Notes: a model not told the origin generated them from the sequence alone. A stretch of DNA of 64,000 nt from Methylomonas subterranea (GCF_024505185.1 NZ_JANIBJ010000011.1:52210-116209); one strand, 5' to 3'. Positions 49,229 to 58,941 are shown, counted from the stretch's first letter. Numbers and translations: made by a program.

Positions 49229-49750
49229 ATGGCCTCTCCCCCGGTATTAGGTTTTGCGGCGTATAGCGGCACCGGCAAAACCAGTCTGCTGACACGGTTA
49301 ATTCCCTTGCTGAAGCAGCGCGGCTTAAATATCGGTGTCATCAAACATAGTCATCACGACTTCGAAGTCGATTATCCCGGCAAGGACAGTTATAGGCTGC
49401 GCGCCGCCGGCGCCACGCCGGTCATGATAGTTTCGCCTCACAGACGGGCCATAATCAGCGAATTTCAACCGACAAGGGAAGCCGGCCTGCAGGAACAACT
49501 GTCGGCTTTTCCGTCAAGCGGCCTGGATTTGATTGTGGTTGAAGGCTTTCGCGACCAACCGATAGCCAAAATAGAACTGCATCGCCCCAGCCTGGGTAAG
49601 CCACTGCTTTATCCGACGGATACCAATATCATTGCCGTTGCCAGCGACCAGCCGTTGCAGACGCCGGCGGACCTGCCCAATCTGGATTTAAATAACCCCT
49701 CCGCCATTGCCGAGTTTATTATTCAGCATTTTTTTGAGTGTAAAAAGTGA
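49229..49750 (+). CDS. mobB: Molybdopterin-guanine dinucleotide biosynthesis adaptor MobB
   Basis: A 173-residue GTP-binding protein assisting MGD cofactor synthesis. The Walker A motif AAYSGTGKTSLL is near residue 10, then VIKHSHHDFEVDYPGKDSYRLR near 35 (in parts VIKHSHHDF and YPGKDSYRLR) and LIVVEGFRDQ near 102. The ATG at 49229 matches the E. coli start; a GTG at 49202 is an alternative. It overlaps moeA by 4 bases. Confidence 0.93.
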   Translation: MASPPVLGFAAYSGTGKTSLLTRLIPLLKQRGLNIGVIKHSHHDFEVDYPGKDSYRLRAAGATPVMIVSPHRRAIISEFQPTREAGLQEQLSAFPSSGLDLIVVEGFRDQPIAKIELHRPSLGKPLLYPTDTNIIAVASDQPLQTPADLPNLDLNNPSAIAEFIIQHFFECKK

Positions 49751-50997
49751 CCGATACCTGTTACGTCCAAGCCGCGAAATTGTTGACCGTAGCGCAAGCC
49801 AAGCAACACATTCGCCTTGCAATTCAAGAAATAGCCGAGCGGGAGTCGGTTGCAATCGGCGCTGCCTTGGGGCGCATTTTGGCCGACGACCTTCATTCCG
49901 CTGTCGACATACCGCCGCAACGCAATGCCGCGATGGATGGCTATGCATTCTCCAGTAGACAGCTGATTGCCGATCAAGCCGTCGAATTGCAAGAAGTTGG
50001 CACTGCCTGGGCCGGAAAACCCTATCAAGGAAGCATCGGGCCGAACCAGTGCGTGCGAATTTTTACCGGCGCGGTGGTGCCGGAAAGCGCCGATAGCGTC
50101 ATCGCCCAAGAGCAAATCCAGCGGGTAGGCAACAGCATTCATTTTCCGCCCGGCACCCAGCCTTTCAAAAACATCAGAGCAGCCGGCAGCGATGTAAAAC
50201 AGGGTGAAGTACTTGTTACGGCGCCAAAACGATTGAGCCCCGCCGACCTTGGTTTGTTAGCCGCCGCCGGTATAAGCAGCGTTGCGGTAAAGCGGCGGCT
50301 GAAAATAGGCTTCTTCTCCACCGGCGATGAATTAAGCGCTCTGGGCAATCCCTTGCGGACGGGACAAATATACGACAGCAATCGTTATATGCTGTCCGGA
50401 TTGCTGAACGATGCCAACCACATTTGTACCGATTTGGGCGTCATTGCCGACGACTCAGAATTACTGGAACATACCTTGCTGTCGGCGGCGGAGCAATTCG
50501 ATGTCCTGATTTCCAGCGGCGGCGCATCGGTCGGCGACGCCGACTTCGTGAAGCAAGCCCTGGAAAAATGCGGCCGGGTAAACTTCTGGAAACTGGCTAT
50601 CAAACCGGGCAAACCGCTGGCATTCGGCCGCATCAAAAACTGCTGGTTTTTCGGTCTACCGGGCAATCCGATAGCCGTGCTGGTCACCTACCGGCAATTC
50701 GTCAAACCGGCCCTGGCGCAATTGGCCGGAAACACAGCGGAAATGCCCTTGCAACTCAAGGCTCGCTGCGAAAGCGCTTTACGAAAATCACCGGGTCGGG
50801 AGGAATATCAGCGCGGTATTCTCAGGCAAACCGCACCGGGTGAATTTGCGGTCAAATCCGCCGGACCGCAGGATTCCCATCAGCTTAAAGTTGCCAGTCT
50901 AGCGAATTGCTTTATTGTTCTCGATAGCGCCTGCGCGGGGGTTAGCGCCGGTGAGAGCGTGACGGTTGAACCGTTTGATGCATTCCTCTCCGAGTAA
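49747..50997 (+). CDS. moeA: Molybdopterin molybdenumtransferase MoeA
   Basis: Inserts molybdenum into adenylylated molybdopterin. The 416-residue length is typical. Motifs are PPQRNAAMDGYAF near 55, RIFTGAVVPESADSVI near 104, FFSTGDELSALG near 190, the cofactor site SSGGASVGDADF near 257, and FGLPGNPIAVLVTY near 300. The GTG start overlaps the mobB stop (GTGA), implying coupling. Together with mobB it supplies cofactor, for which the IorAB-like pair at 37-40 kb is a local consumer, though that enzyme class often uses MCD rather than MGD. Confidence 0.95.
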   Translation: MTDTCYVQAAKLLTVAQAKQHIRLAIQEIAERESVAIGAALGRILADDLHSAVDIPPQRNAAMDGYAFSSRQLIADQAVELQEVGTAWAGKPYQGSIGPNQCVRIFTGAVVPESADSVIAQEQIQRVGNSIHFPPGTQPFKNIRAAGSDVKQGEVLVTAPKRLSPADLGLLAAAGISSVAVKRRLKIGFFSTGDELSALGNPLRTGQIYDSNRYMLSGLLNDANHICTDLGVIADDSELLEHTLLSAAEQFDVLISSGGASVGDADFVKQALEKCGRVNFWKLAIKPGKPLAFGRIKNCWFFGLPGNPIAVLVTYRQFVKPALAQLAGNTAEMPLQLKARCESALRKSPGREEYQRGILRQTAPGEFAVKSAGPQDSHQLKVASLANCFIVLDSACAGVSAGESVTVEPFDAFLSE

Positions 50998-51035
50998 GCG
51001 CGGAGGGCCACGCTAGCCTAGGGACCGGATAATGT

Positions 51036-54000
51036 TCACACTTCCCAAAATGAATTGTCTTCAAAGTAAAACAATTCGGATTCGCCCTTGGGCGGAACGA
51101 CCAGTTCCTTTAAAGGCATGGGTTTATGAATAAAATAACCCTGGCCGTAATCCACGCCGATTTGCTTGAGAACGTCCTTTATTTCAGCGGACTCGACATA
51201 TTCCGCAATGGTTTTCAAATTCAATGAATGGGCGATCTCGTTCATGGATTTGACGATGGCCAAGTCAGCTTTATTGGTGGCAAGTTCTTTCACGAACGCC
51301 CCGTCGATTTTAAGAAAGTCAACATTCAGGTTTTTCAAATAGGCATAGGACGAATAGCCCGAGCCGAAATCGTCCAATGAAAATTTGCAGCCGAAGGTTT
51401 TAATGGCGTTGATGAACTTTTTGGTAAATGCCAAATTTTCGGAGGCCACCGTTTCGGTGATTTCAAAAACCAGCTTCTCAACCGGAAACATAGCCGCCTC
51501 CAACAGCGTTTGCAGAAATTGCAGAAACTCTTCGCTATTCAGGGACTGGCCCGACAGATTAATGGAAAATCCGTCCATACTGTCAAAGCTCAGGCGATTT
51601 TTCTCAATCCAGTCGAATACGGTATTGACGACCCACATATCGACTTCATGCATGCGCTTGCTGCGCTCAACGGCGGGTATGAAATGATCGGGAGGGATGA
51701 TATTGCCCTCTTCGTCTTTTATACCCAGTAAAATTTCATAATGGATATGGCTTTCCTTGTCGGCCTCTATGGGCGCTATCATTTGACAGCGGGCAAACAA
51801 TCTATCGTCGGAAAATACCGTATCGATTTGCCCTATCCACTCCAGCAACTTATTTTGATATTGCAAATTTTCATCATCGCCGGCAAATACCAACACATTA
51901 CCGCGACCGGAACGCTCGGCGGACAAGCTCGCCGCATCGGCTTGCTGCAATAATTGATATACATCGACACAATCTTCCGCGAAAGGTCTCAAGCCTATGC
52001 TGAGCGTAATGGGCAGGCTGATTTCCTGCCATTTGAAATGCGTTTCGCCAACCAGTTTTATCAACTGTTTCGACAATTCATATCCTTCGTCGGTGCTACA
52101 GTTTTTAAACAAAATAGCAAACGATTTGTCGCCCAGTCTGGCAAACAAATCGGCTGTCCTCAATTGGTCCGCCATGCGTTGGGTAATCATTTTCAACATT
52201 TGCTGACTGCCGGAAAGACCGCACAGATTGGTAACCAGACGAAAATCCAAAACCTCTATATGACAGAGCACATGCTGTACTTGGTTAAGCTTGGGCATTT
52301 CATTTTTAAGTTGCTTGATAAACTCATCGCGGGTTATCAAGTTCGTATCGGGGTCGTGCGTGGCATTGAATACGAATTTTTCGTGCATGTTCTGCAGCAT
52401 TGAAGTGCTGGTGCGCTCGGTTAACGGCAGATCCAGACTTTCGGTTTTTTCCGCCGACCCCTGCCGGAAAAGCGTCACCAAGCCTGCCTTATTGAACTGC
52501 AGACTTTTGAGTCCTTCCGTGTTTACAAACACATAAACCGCCGGAGCATGACCTATCCAAACCAATTTCATGGGCTCGAACCAATCATGCTCGTGCTTGA
52601 TTCGCAACCAATCCCCAACAACCAATTGCTCGATCAATAAATCCAATTCGTCGGTGCTGCCTAACGATTGGGCGACGTCGTCCGAATTTTGTTTGGCAAC
52701 CTTGATGGTTTGCAGCGGTTTTCTGACTTTTGGATTGCCGCTGCCGAGCAAAAGCGCGGTCAGCTCGTCTAGCACCTGTTTCCGTTCCCGCGCGGTCGTC
52801 GCGCTTGAACTCAATTCGTCTTCAATAAATGTTAGGGTGGTTTGAATGCTGCTGGCTTGGATCCTGACCACGGAATCCTGTTCATAAAGCCAAAACATCA
52901 AGTCATCGATGACGTTCAGATAACTGCGTATTTTGTCGCCTTGCTTTTCTTTATTCAATTCCGCGAAAACCAGCAAATTCCGCCAACCGGCGTCCAGCAG
53001 CATGGGTATTACGATCGGCACCGCTTTGCCAGCGATACGTTTATCGATTTCGTCCTGAATCGCCTGTTTTGCCAAGGCCAGTTTTTGCTGACCTTTATGA
53101 ATTTCGATAATATGGTTAATCCTGGAATCAACGGTTTTCTTGATATTTTTTGTAAAAGAATCTATTTCTTTTTCCAACTCGAGCCAGATATCCGGGTTAG
53201 CCGGTGCGTCCCGCGCTATTCGGCCGGTAAAATCGCTCATAAACTCTTTGATTGAGTTTGCCTTTGCGGTTTTATGACCGTTAACGGCCTGCCCCAATAC
53301 CGCCAGATTATTGATGATATTTTTAGCGGGATTGGATTCGGATTCCAGAAACTCGTTGCCTTGCAAGGGCAACAACATCAAGGGCAAGTGTATGGATTCA
53401 AAGTAGGGTTTTAAATCGGATGGAATACCGGAATCATTTAACAAGGTTTCGAAAAATTTACCGTAAATATTCAAGCGATTGCCGTCGTTCGGGGAAAAGA
53501 CTTTAGGCTTGTCGCTCAGTTTTTTTAATATATCTTGCAGGCTGTTTTTAAAAGCGGCATAGTTTTGATGTATCTTCCCGTCTCCGGCATGCTGTTGCAA
53601 CTGCGCAATAGCCAAGCAAATTTCGTTCGGATCAAAATAATTGTTATTCACGGAAAATGCCGAACCGCCTTCGCTCGCATCCGTGAATCCGGGCTCATCA
53701 ACCCGTGACAGACTGACTTCCTGTAATATGTCAAATAATTTACTGACGATATGAACGGCGGCTGGCTGATATGGTTCACGCGTTGTTAAATTAACCCGAC
53801 TGCTTGCAGCGGCATTTCCATCGCGATTAGCGGACCGGCCGGAATTTAACGCGCGTTTATTTGAAACGCCGGCCTGATCGTCAAGATATTTGCCGACAAG
53901 CGAGCCTTGCGTCTTCAAACTCGAATCGACTTGCTGATAAAAGACCGGTAAGCTCTCGAATAGACTTCTGCCAAAACAACTGTAAAGAGCTTTTTTTTTG

Positions 54001-54875
54001 TTGTTATCCAAGTTGAATTGCAGCAGTATTTCTCTCCAGCAATCGCACAGTATGGCGGGAGTAACAGGATTATTAATGGTTGTTTTGGATCGTCCGAATA
54101 TTCTGCTCAACTCGCGAGTGACTTGGTTGATTGGGTCTTCATATTGATTGCTCAATTTCCTGATTACGGCAGACATGTTCAACCAATCCTCAAAGTCTTC
54201 TTTTTCCACTAGCGAAAGAGGTCTGTCGAAACTAGTAATATCTTCTTTTTTTTGGCTATTGTCGGTAATCGAGTCAATCTGTTCAACAACGGAATGGCAA
54301 AATTCACTGGTACATGTCTCGATATTCAGTTTTAAGGTAGTTACCAAGTCATCCAATTCTGAACGACTGGCAAAATACTCTGAATGTAAATTGACTCGTG
54401 TCAGATTTTGGCTGAGCATTTCAAAAAAATTAAGCACCAACTTTTCCAACAGCTCCAGCAGGGCTTGGGTAAGGAATAACTTGAATCTTCCGTAAGCTTG
54501 CGACCTACCGGAGCCATCGAAATCCGTTGACGTACCAATGCCTGGAACCATCTGCGATTTCAAGGCATTGAAGGTTGTCAGAGGCATGTTGTCAATCAAT
54601 ACGCCGATACCGTTACCGGAGTGGTGCATAACTTGGGCAGCGACTTCAAAGGCTTGTAAACCTTGCTCGGAAACAATCCTGAACTGGATCTTGACGTTTT
54701 TAGGCAACGAGATTTCAAAATTGGCTTGCGTAATCCTTAAGAACAAGCCGTGGGCGCAAAAATCCAGTAGCAGGCATTCAAAGCGCTGAAACTCATCCAC
54801 TACAAGTACAGCCTTCAATTCAATCGCATAACGAATGTATCTGCGCTGTTTGATTTTGTTGCTCTTGGACCGCAT
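51036..54875 (-). CDS. PilZ-DUF1631-GGDEF-EAL cyclic-di-GMP signalling protein
   Basis: A 1279-residue cytoplasmic protein. Residues about 8-110 look like a PilZ domain (QRRYIRYAIELKAVLVV). About 120-800 are DUF1631. A GGDEF domain (about 850-1000) is degenerate, with LGDKS in place of GGDEF, so it is probably not a cyclase. The EAL domain (about 1020-1265) has EIL instead of EAL but keeps NLSGQSL, FEITET, DDFGSGYSS, LKIDG and QGYFIHKPMP, so phosphodiesterase activity is plausible. Base composition is visibly richer in A and T than neighbouring genes. It is read alone on its strand. Confidence 0.88.
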   Translation of the reverse strand: MRSKSNKIKQRRYIRYAIELKAVLVVDEFQRFECLLLDFCAHGLFLRITQANFEISLPKNVKIQFRIVSEQGLQAFEVAAQVMHHSGNGIGVLIDNMPLTTFNALKSQMVPGIGTSTDFDGSGRSQAYGRFKLFLTQALLELLEKLVLNFFEMLSQNLTRVNLHSEYFASRSELDDLVTTLKLNIETCTSEFCHSVVEQIDSITDNSQKKEDITSFDRPLSLVEKEDFEDWLNMSAVIRKLSNQYEDPINQVTRELSRIFGRSKTTINNPVTPAILCDCWREILLQFNLDNNKKKALYSCFGRSLFESLPVFYQQVDSSLKTQGSLVGKYLDDQAGVSNKRALNSGRSANRDGNAAASSRVNLTTREPYQPAAVHIVSKLFDILQEVSLSRVDEPGFTDASEGGSAFSVNNNYFDPNEICLAIAQLQQHAGDGKIHQNYAAFKNSLQDILKKLSDKPKVFSPNDGNRLNIYGKFFETLLNDSGIPSDLKPYFESIHLPLMLLPLQGNEFLESESNPAKNIINNLAVLGQAVNGHKTAKANSIKEFMSDFTGRIARDAPANPDIWLELEKEIDSFTKNIKKTVDSRINHIIEIHKGQQKLALAKQAIQDEIDKRIAGKAVPIVIPMLLDAGWRNLLVFAELNKEKQGDKIRSYLNVIDDLMFWLYEQDSVVRIQASSIQTTLTFIEDELSSSATTARERKQVLDELTALLLGSGNPKVRKPLQTIKVAKQNSDDVAQSLGSTDELDLLIEQLVVGDWLRIKHEHDWFEPMKLVWIGHAPAVYVFVNTEGLKSLQFNKAGLVTLFRQGSAEKTESLDLPLTERTSTSMLQNMHEKFVFNATHDPDTNLITRDEFIKQLKNEMPKLNQVQHVLCHIEVLDFRLVTNLCGLSGSQQMLKMITQRMADQLRTADLFARLGDKSFAILFKNCSTDEGYELSKQLIKLVGETHFKWQEISLPITLSIGLRPFAEDCVDVYQLLQQADAASLSAERSGRGNVLVFAGDDENLQYQNKLLEWIGQIDTVFSDDRLFARCQMIAPIEADKESHIHYEILLGIKDEEGNIIPPDHFIPAVERSKRMHEVDMWVVNTVFDWIEKNRLSFDSMDGFSINLSGQSLNSEEFLQFLQTLLEAAMFPVEKLVFEITETVASENLAFTKKFINAIKTFGCKFSLDDFGSGYSSYAYLKNLNVDFLKIDGAFVKELATNKADLAIVKSMNEIAHSLNLKTIAEYVESAEIKDVLKQIGVDYGQGYFIHKPMPLKELVVPPKGESELFYFEDNSFWEV

Positions 54876-54929
54876 TCCCGAATCAGACTTGGATATTGAC
54901 GATTAACGAAGTATCAAACGCTTATAATA

Positions 54930-55102
54930 GTTCAACATAAAAGCTCCCGCCGGATGTGGCTGGAATTTTCGAGGTTTAATTTAAAAGCCCATGGGCTTGG
55001 TGAAGTAAGAAGATGACCGGTTTGACGGTCGGTCGCGCCTGAAGGAGCTCTTCGCGCGACCGGTATTTTTCGCTTTGGCATCGCACCTGAATGCCAAAGC
55101 GA
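54930..55102 (+). ncRNA. Candidate structured small RNA between two minus-strand genes
   Basis: No ORF fits this gap. In order on the + strand there are a perfect TATAAT (54923-54928), a 14-bp palindrome AAGCCCATGGGCTT (54985-54998), a GACCG/CGGTC stem (55015-55030), a 9-bp CGGTCGCGC/GCGCGACCG stem whose loop contains GAAGGAG, ending in GTATTTTT, and then a perfect 12-bp stem TCGCTTTGGCAT/ATGCCAAAGCGA (55070-55081, 55091-55102). The hairpin plus T-run looks like an intrinsic terminator near 55070. The transcript would be about 135 nt, or about 170 with the last stem. No known RNA family was recognised. Confidence 0.4.
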
Positions 55103-55158
55103 CCTGCAATCGTTTACCCGAATACTAACAGCAAAAATCCATCTTGCCTGAGCTAATC

Positions 55159-55881
55159 TTATCTGGCTTCCAGTTCAGCCAAATAACCGTGTTTTCTCGC
55201 CAGATATTCATCCACAAACGCCTGCATGGGAGCGGCTTCGTAAGCGCGCAATCCGCTGACGGCCAGTTTTTTAAATCCGGAGCCGACGATTTCTTCTCCC
55301 GACTTGATCTGAAAATACAGATAAGCCGTGGCTCGCTTGCCGTTGACTTCCATTTTCGGCTCCAGCATCTCCAGCGTGGGATTCGACACATCGAGCTTGC
55401 GCATTTTTAAGGTCATGCTTTCATAGATCACCAAGGGGCGATCGATATTGAACATGACGTTTTCTTTTTCCAGCAGCGGCACCAAGACATAGGGAAAGTT
55501 TTGCCCGGAAAACGCCACATAATCCCTGATCAAGGTTTCGATCATGGCATGATCATGACTGACTTTGCCGGAACGTTCGATTTGCAGATAGGTTTTACCC
55601 TGGTTATCGTTGACTTCGATATGCTCGGCATCGCTATCCGGAAAATGCAGTAACACGCCATCGCCCACCATGCCGGAAAATATGAAATGCATATTTTCGC
55701 TGAGGCCGTATTTCTCCAAAACCAGCGAAAACAATAAATCGCCGGGCACGCAAAAGCGTTTGGCATCCGCATCGTGCAGCGGATTGAAATCGTGGGCAAT
55801 TTCCTTGGCAAACATACTCGCTTGCTGAGCGGCGATACGAATGCTGTTGTCGTGGGTATCGTAAAATTCTTTCAAAAACAT
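55159..55881 (-). CDS. DUF3581 family protein
   Basis: A 240-residue cytoplasmic protein matching DUF3581, with the conserved FAKEIAHDFNPLHDADAKRFC (about 24-44; visible as FAKEIAHDFNPLHD and AKRFCVPGDLLF). This resembles a hot-dog-fold dehydratase-like N-terminus in arrangement, but no activity is established. No signal peptide or membrane segment is present. It lies 14 bases after the rhodanese gene, likely in one operon. Confidence 0.82.
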   Translation of the reverse strand: MFLKEFYDTHDNSIRIAAQQASMFAKEIAHDFNPLHDADAKRFCVPGDLLFSLVLEKYGLSENMHFIFSGMVGDGVLLHFPDSDAEHIEVNDNQGKTYLQIERSGKVSHDHAMIETLIRDYVAFSGQNFPYVLVPLLEKENVMFNIDRPLVIYESMTLKMRKLDVSNPTLEMLEPKMEVNGKRATAYLYFQIKSGEEIVGSGFKKLAVSGLRAYEAAPMQAFVDEYLARKHGYLAELEAR

Positions 55882-55895
55882 GATTATTATTTTTA

Positions 55896-56219
55896 TTAGT
55901 AGCGTGGAACGGTGGGATCGCAGCTCGTGGACCAGGCGTCTATGCCGCCCTTAAGGTTGTATAGCCGGTCAAAGCCGTATTGATCCAAAAACAGACAAGC
56001 TTGCTGGCTACGCATGCCGTGATGACATATCACTACAATGTCTTGCTCGGCATTCAGTTCTTGTATTCTTTCCGGAATGCGGTTTAACGGGATATGTATG
56101 CTGCCTTCGATGCGGGCAAATGCGTATTCGTGCGCCTCCCGCACATCAAGAAGCTGGAGTGTGTCGCCACGTTGCAGACGCTCCTGCAACTGTTGCGCGG
56201 TACATTGTGTTATCGGCAT
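55896..56219 (-). CDS. Single-domain rhodanese
   Basis: A 107-residue rhodanese domain with the active Cys65 in the loop CHHGMRS and the preceding LLDVREAHEYAFARIEGS. It transfers sulfane sulfur or acts in thiol redox. It is GlpE/PspE-like without a signal peptide, so cytoplasmic. It overlaps the upstream aminotransferase by 10 bases. Confidence 0.9.
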   Translation of the reverse strand: MPITQCTAQQLQERLQRGDTLQLLDVREAHEYAFARIEGSIHIPLNRIPERIQELNAEQDIVVICHHGMRSQQACLFLDQYGFDRLYNLKGGIDAWSTSCDPTVPRY

Positions 56220-57373
56220 ATGAAACGTTCCAATCGGGTTAAAGCTTCGGCCATTCTATCGATAGATGCGGTATAAGCAAAACGGATATGTTTATCCGCC
56301 CGATATTTCCCGAAATCGCGGCCCGGTGTGACCGCGACGCCTTCCCGCTCCAATAACTCGCCGGCGAATGCAAAACTGTTGTCGGTAAAGGCGCTGCAGT
56401 CGGCATAAATATAAAACGCGCCTTCCGGCTTGCAGGCAATTTTAAAGCCCAGTTTCAACAGATTGGTATATAGAAAATCGCGCCGGGCCTTAAATTCCAG
56501 CCGCCGTCTTTCCAGTTCGGCCAAATTATCTTCGGTAAACGAGGCCAGGGCCGCATGCTGCGAGTGAGTGGGAGTGGAGATGAAAATATTCTGAGCCAGC
56601 TTCTCCGCCGCCTCGACGAAATCGTCCGGCACCACCAGCCAACCGACGCGCCAGCCCGTCATGCCGAAGAATTTGGAAAAACTGTTGATCACAAAAGCGT
56701 CGTCGCCATGAGCCAGCGCCGTCGCCGCCGGCTGGTCGTAAATCAGGCCGTGATAGATTTCATCGGAGTAGAAACAACCACCCAGCCGATGAACTTGATC
56801 GATGGCGTATTTCAAATCCGCTCCGTTCAACAAGGTACCGGTCGGATTGGACGGCGACGCCGCCAGGACGCCCTTGCTGTTCGGCCGCCAGTTTTGGGCA
56901 ATCAAATCGGCGGTAAGTTGGTACTCGGTATCCGCGCCGACGTTAACAAAATGGGTTTGACCGTTAAACAGGCGCACAAAGTTATCGTTACAGGGATAGC
57001 AAGGGTCCGCCATCATCACCTGTTCGCCGGGATTCAAACTGATGCCGAAAGCCAGTAAAAAGGCCCCCGAAGCGCCCGGCGTGATGAATACCCTGCCGGG
57101 GTCGACCTTGACGCCGTATTGGCGGACATAATGTTCGGCGATGGCCTCGCGCAATTCGGGCAAGCCGGCCGCCGCGGTATATTTGACTTCACCCGTTTTT
57201 AGCAGAGCGCGGCCAGCGTCAATCACGGCTTGCGGGGTCGGAAAATCCGGCTCGCCGATTTCCATGTGAATGACGTCCCTACCTTCGCGCTCCAATTGTT
57301 TGGCGCGTTGTAATAATTCCATGACGTAAAAGGCGGAGATCCCGCGCATCCTGTCCGCGACTTGCTGTTTCAT
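56210..57373 (-). CDS. PLP-dependent aminotransferase, class I/II
   Basis: A 387-residue fold-type I aminotransferase. Visible are IEIGEPDFPTP-like MEIGEPDFPTPQAV near 38, ITPGASGAFLLAFG near 100, SPSNPTGTLL near 172, DEIYHGLIYD near 205, and the PLP-lysine SFSKFFGMTGWRVGW near 235. Substrate specificity (aspartate, alanine or another) is not determined by these motifs. The ATG at 57373 is chosen by family length. Confidence 0.9.
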   Translation of the reverse strand: MKQQVADRMRGISAFYVMELLQRAKQLEREGRDVIHMEIGEPDFPTPQAVIDAGRALLKTGEVKYTAAAGLPELREAIAEHYVRQYGVKVDPGRVFITPGASGAFLLAFGISLNPGEQVMMADPCYPCNDNFVRLFNGQTHFVNVGADTEYQLTADLIAQNWRPNSKGVLAASPSNPTGTLLNGADLKYAIDQVHRLGGCFYSDEIYHGLIYDQPAATALAHGDDAFVINSFSKFFGMTGWRVGWLVVPDDFVEAAEKLAQNIFISTPTHSQHAALASFTEDNLAELERRRLEFKARRDFLYTNLLKLGFKIACKPEGAFYIYADCSAFTDNSFAFAGELLEREGVAVTPGRDFGKYRADKHIRFAYTASIDRMAEALTRLERFICR

Positions 57374-57483
57374 AAAGGGCTTACCGATGGTTAATGCGCC
57401 GGCATAATAACAAACTTCTTGCTTGCCCTTGCCCATTCTGATAAAAAGCCCCGATTTTTTTAAAGACAGCCAGGAGTCAATGG

Positions 57484-57906
57484 ATGAATAGTTCCACCTC
57501 AGAATTCACCTTCAAACCTTACCAGGAGTCTGAAGGCGAAGAATACATGAACGAGGCCCAGTTGCAGCATTTCACCAATATCCTGAACAAATGGAAATCC
57601 GAGTTGATGGAGGAAGTGGATCGCACGGTACATCATATGCAGGACGATGCGGCCAATTTCCCCGATCCCAATGACCGGGCTACCCAGGAGTCCGAGTTCA
57701 GTCTGGAACTGCGCACCCGCGACCGCGAACGTAAATTGATCAAGAAAATCGAGGAGTCGCTGAAAAACATTGAATCCGGCGATTACGGTTATTGTGAAAC
57801 CTGCGGCGTGGAAATCGGCATCCGCCGCCTGGAAGCCCGTCCGACCGCGACCTTGTGCATAGACTGCAAAACCCTGGATGAAATCCGGGAAAAACAAATG
57901 GGTTAA
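57484..57906 (+). CDS. dksA: RNA polymerase-binding transcription factor DksA
   Basis: A 140-residue regulator that works with ppGpp at the RNA polymerase secondary channel. The coiled coil carries the acidic tip ([19 protein letters not shown], given as DPNDRATQE near 61), and the zinc finger has CETC and CIDC near 112-135. The dksA-gluQ order is as in most gammaproteobacteria. Confidence 0.96.
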   Translation: MNSSTSEFTFKPYQESEGEEYMNEAQLQHFTNILNKWKSELMEEVDRTVHHMQDDAANFPDPNDRATQESEFSLELRTRDRERKLIKKIEESLKNIESGDYGYCETCGVEIGIRRLEARPTATLCIDCKTLDEIREKQMG

Positions 57907-57908
57907 CC

Positions 57909-58802
57909 CTGCCGCAACCTTCCCCATCCTATATCGGTCGGTTTGCGCCCTCGCCCACCGGCCCGCTGCATTTAGGCTCGCTCTATACCGCCCTGGCCAG
58001 CTATCTGGATGCTCGCAGTCATCGGGGGCTATGGCTGCTGCGCATCGATGATCTGGATACGCCGCGCAACGCACCGGGCGCCGCCGACGCCATCTTAAAA
58101 TGCCTGGACCGTTTTCAGTTGCATTGGGACGGCAGCGTGTATTTCCAAAGCAATCAGCTGGAAAGCTACGCGCTGGCTTTTGAGCGATTAAGCCAACAAC
58201 ATATATACGCCTGCCGTTGCAGCCGCAAGGATTTGAATGGCATGCCGGTATATCCGGGCAGCTGCCGCAAGGCGGGCTTTCCGCTCGATACTTCCTCGGC
58301 CTGGCGTCTGCGGGTCACGGATAGGGATATCGGCTTCCAGGACGCTCTGCAAGGTTGGGTCAGCGAAAATCCGGCCCGCGCGCACGGAGACTTCATCGTG
58401 CGCCGGCGGGACGGCATCGTGGCATATCAGTTTGCGGTGGTGATAGACGACAACCGGCAAGGGGTCAATCGGGTGGTACGCGGCCTGGATCTGCTCGACT
58501 CGACCACCCGGCAACGCTATTTGCAAACCTTGCTGGAATATCCTCAACCCGACTACATGCACCTGCCGTTGATCGTCGACCGCCACGGCAACAAACTCAG
58601 CAAGCAAACCCTGGCCGAGCCGGTCGATGACACGCGACCGGCCGTCACCCTGTTTCTGCTGCTGCAACTGTTGCGGCAAAACCCACCCTCGAGCCTGCGC
58701 GAGGCGCCGGCCACCGAAATACTGGCTTGGGGCATCGAGCACTGGCAACCGCAAACACTGAAAAAAATGCACTCAATTCATCCGCCGGAATTGCCCGCTT
58801 AG
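57909..58802 (+). CDS. gluQ: Glutamyl-Q tRNA(Asp) synthetase, non-canonical start
   Basis: Attaches glutamate to queuosine-34 of tRNA(Asp). Full homology begins SYIGRFAPSPTGPLHLGSL at about 57927, with zinc residues CRCSRKD..YPGSCR near residue 100 and a KMSKS-like loop NKLSKQ near 227. The frame has an upstream stop at 57879 and no ATG, GTG or TTG between there and the conserved core. The best start is CTG at 57909, 2 bases after the dksA stop, giving about 297 residues. The first usable standard codon (TTG at 58119) would delete the ATP-binding HxGS motif. Confidence 0.88.
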   Translation: MPQPSPSYIGRFAPSPTGPLHLGSLYTALASYLDARSHRGLWLLRIDDLDTPRNAPGAADAILKCLDRFQLHWDGSVYFQSNQLESYALAFERLSQQHIYACRCSRKDLNGMPVYPGSCRKAGFPLDTSSAWRLRVTDRDIGFQDALQGWVSENPARAHGDFIVRRRDGIVAYQFAVVIDDNRQGVNRVVRGLDLLDSTTRQRYLQTLLEYPQPDYMHLPLIVDRHGNKLSKQTLAEPVDDTRPAVTLFLLLQLLRQNPPSSLREAPATEILAWGIEHWQPQTLKKMHSIHPPELPA

Positions 58803-58941
58803 GCTCCGCTTCGCCCGGCCGTACCGATCCGCGGCGCTTCGGTTAAACTTAGCCGATAAACAATACGCCGACCCATCTATAATAGGGCCGGCAAAGCTTG
58901 CCGCTTACCGAACCCTTAAAGAACAAATCCAATACGTTACG

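Noticed and set aside
54896..54928. TTGACG and TATAAT on the plus strand as a full sigma-70 promoter
   Set aside because: The spacer is 21 bases, too long for a standard promoter; only the -10 element is kept as weak support.
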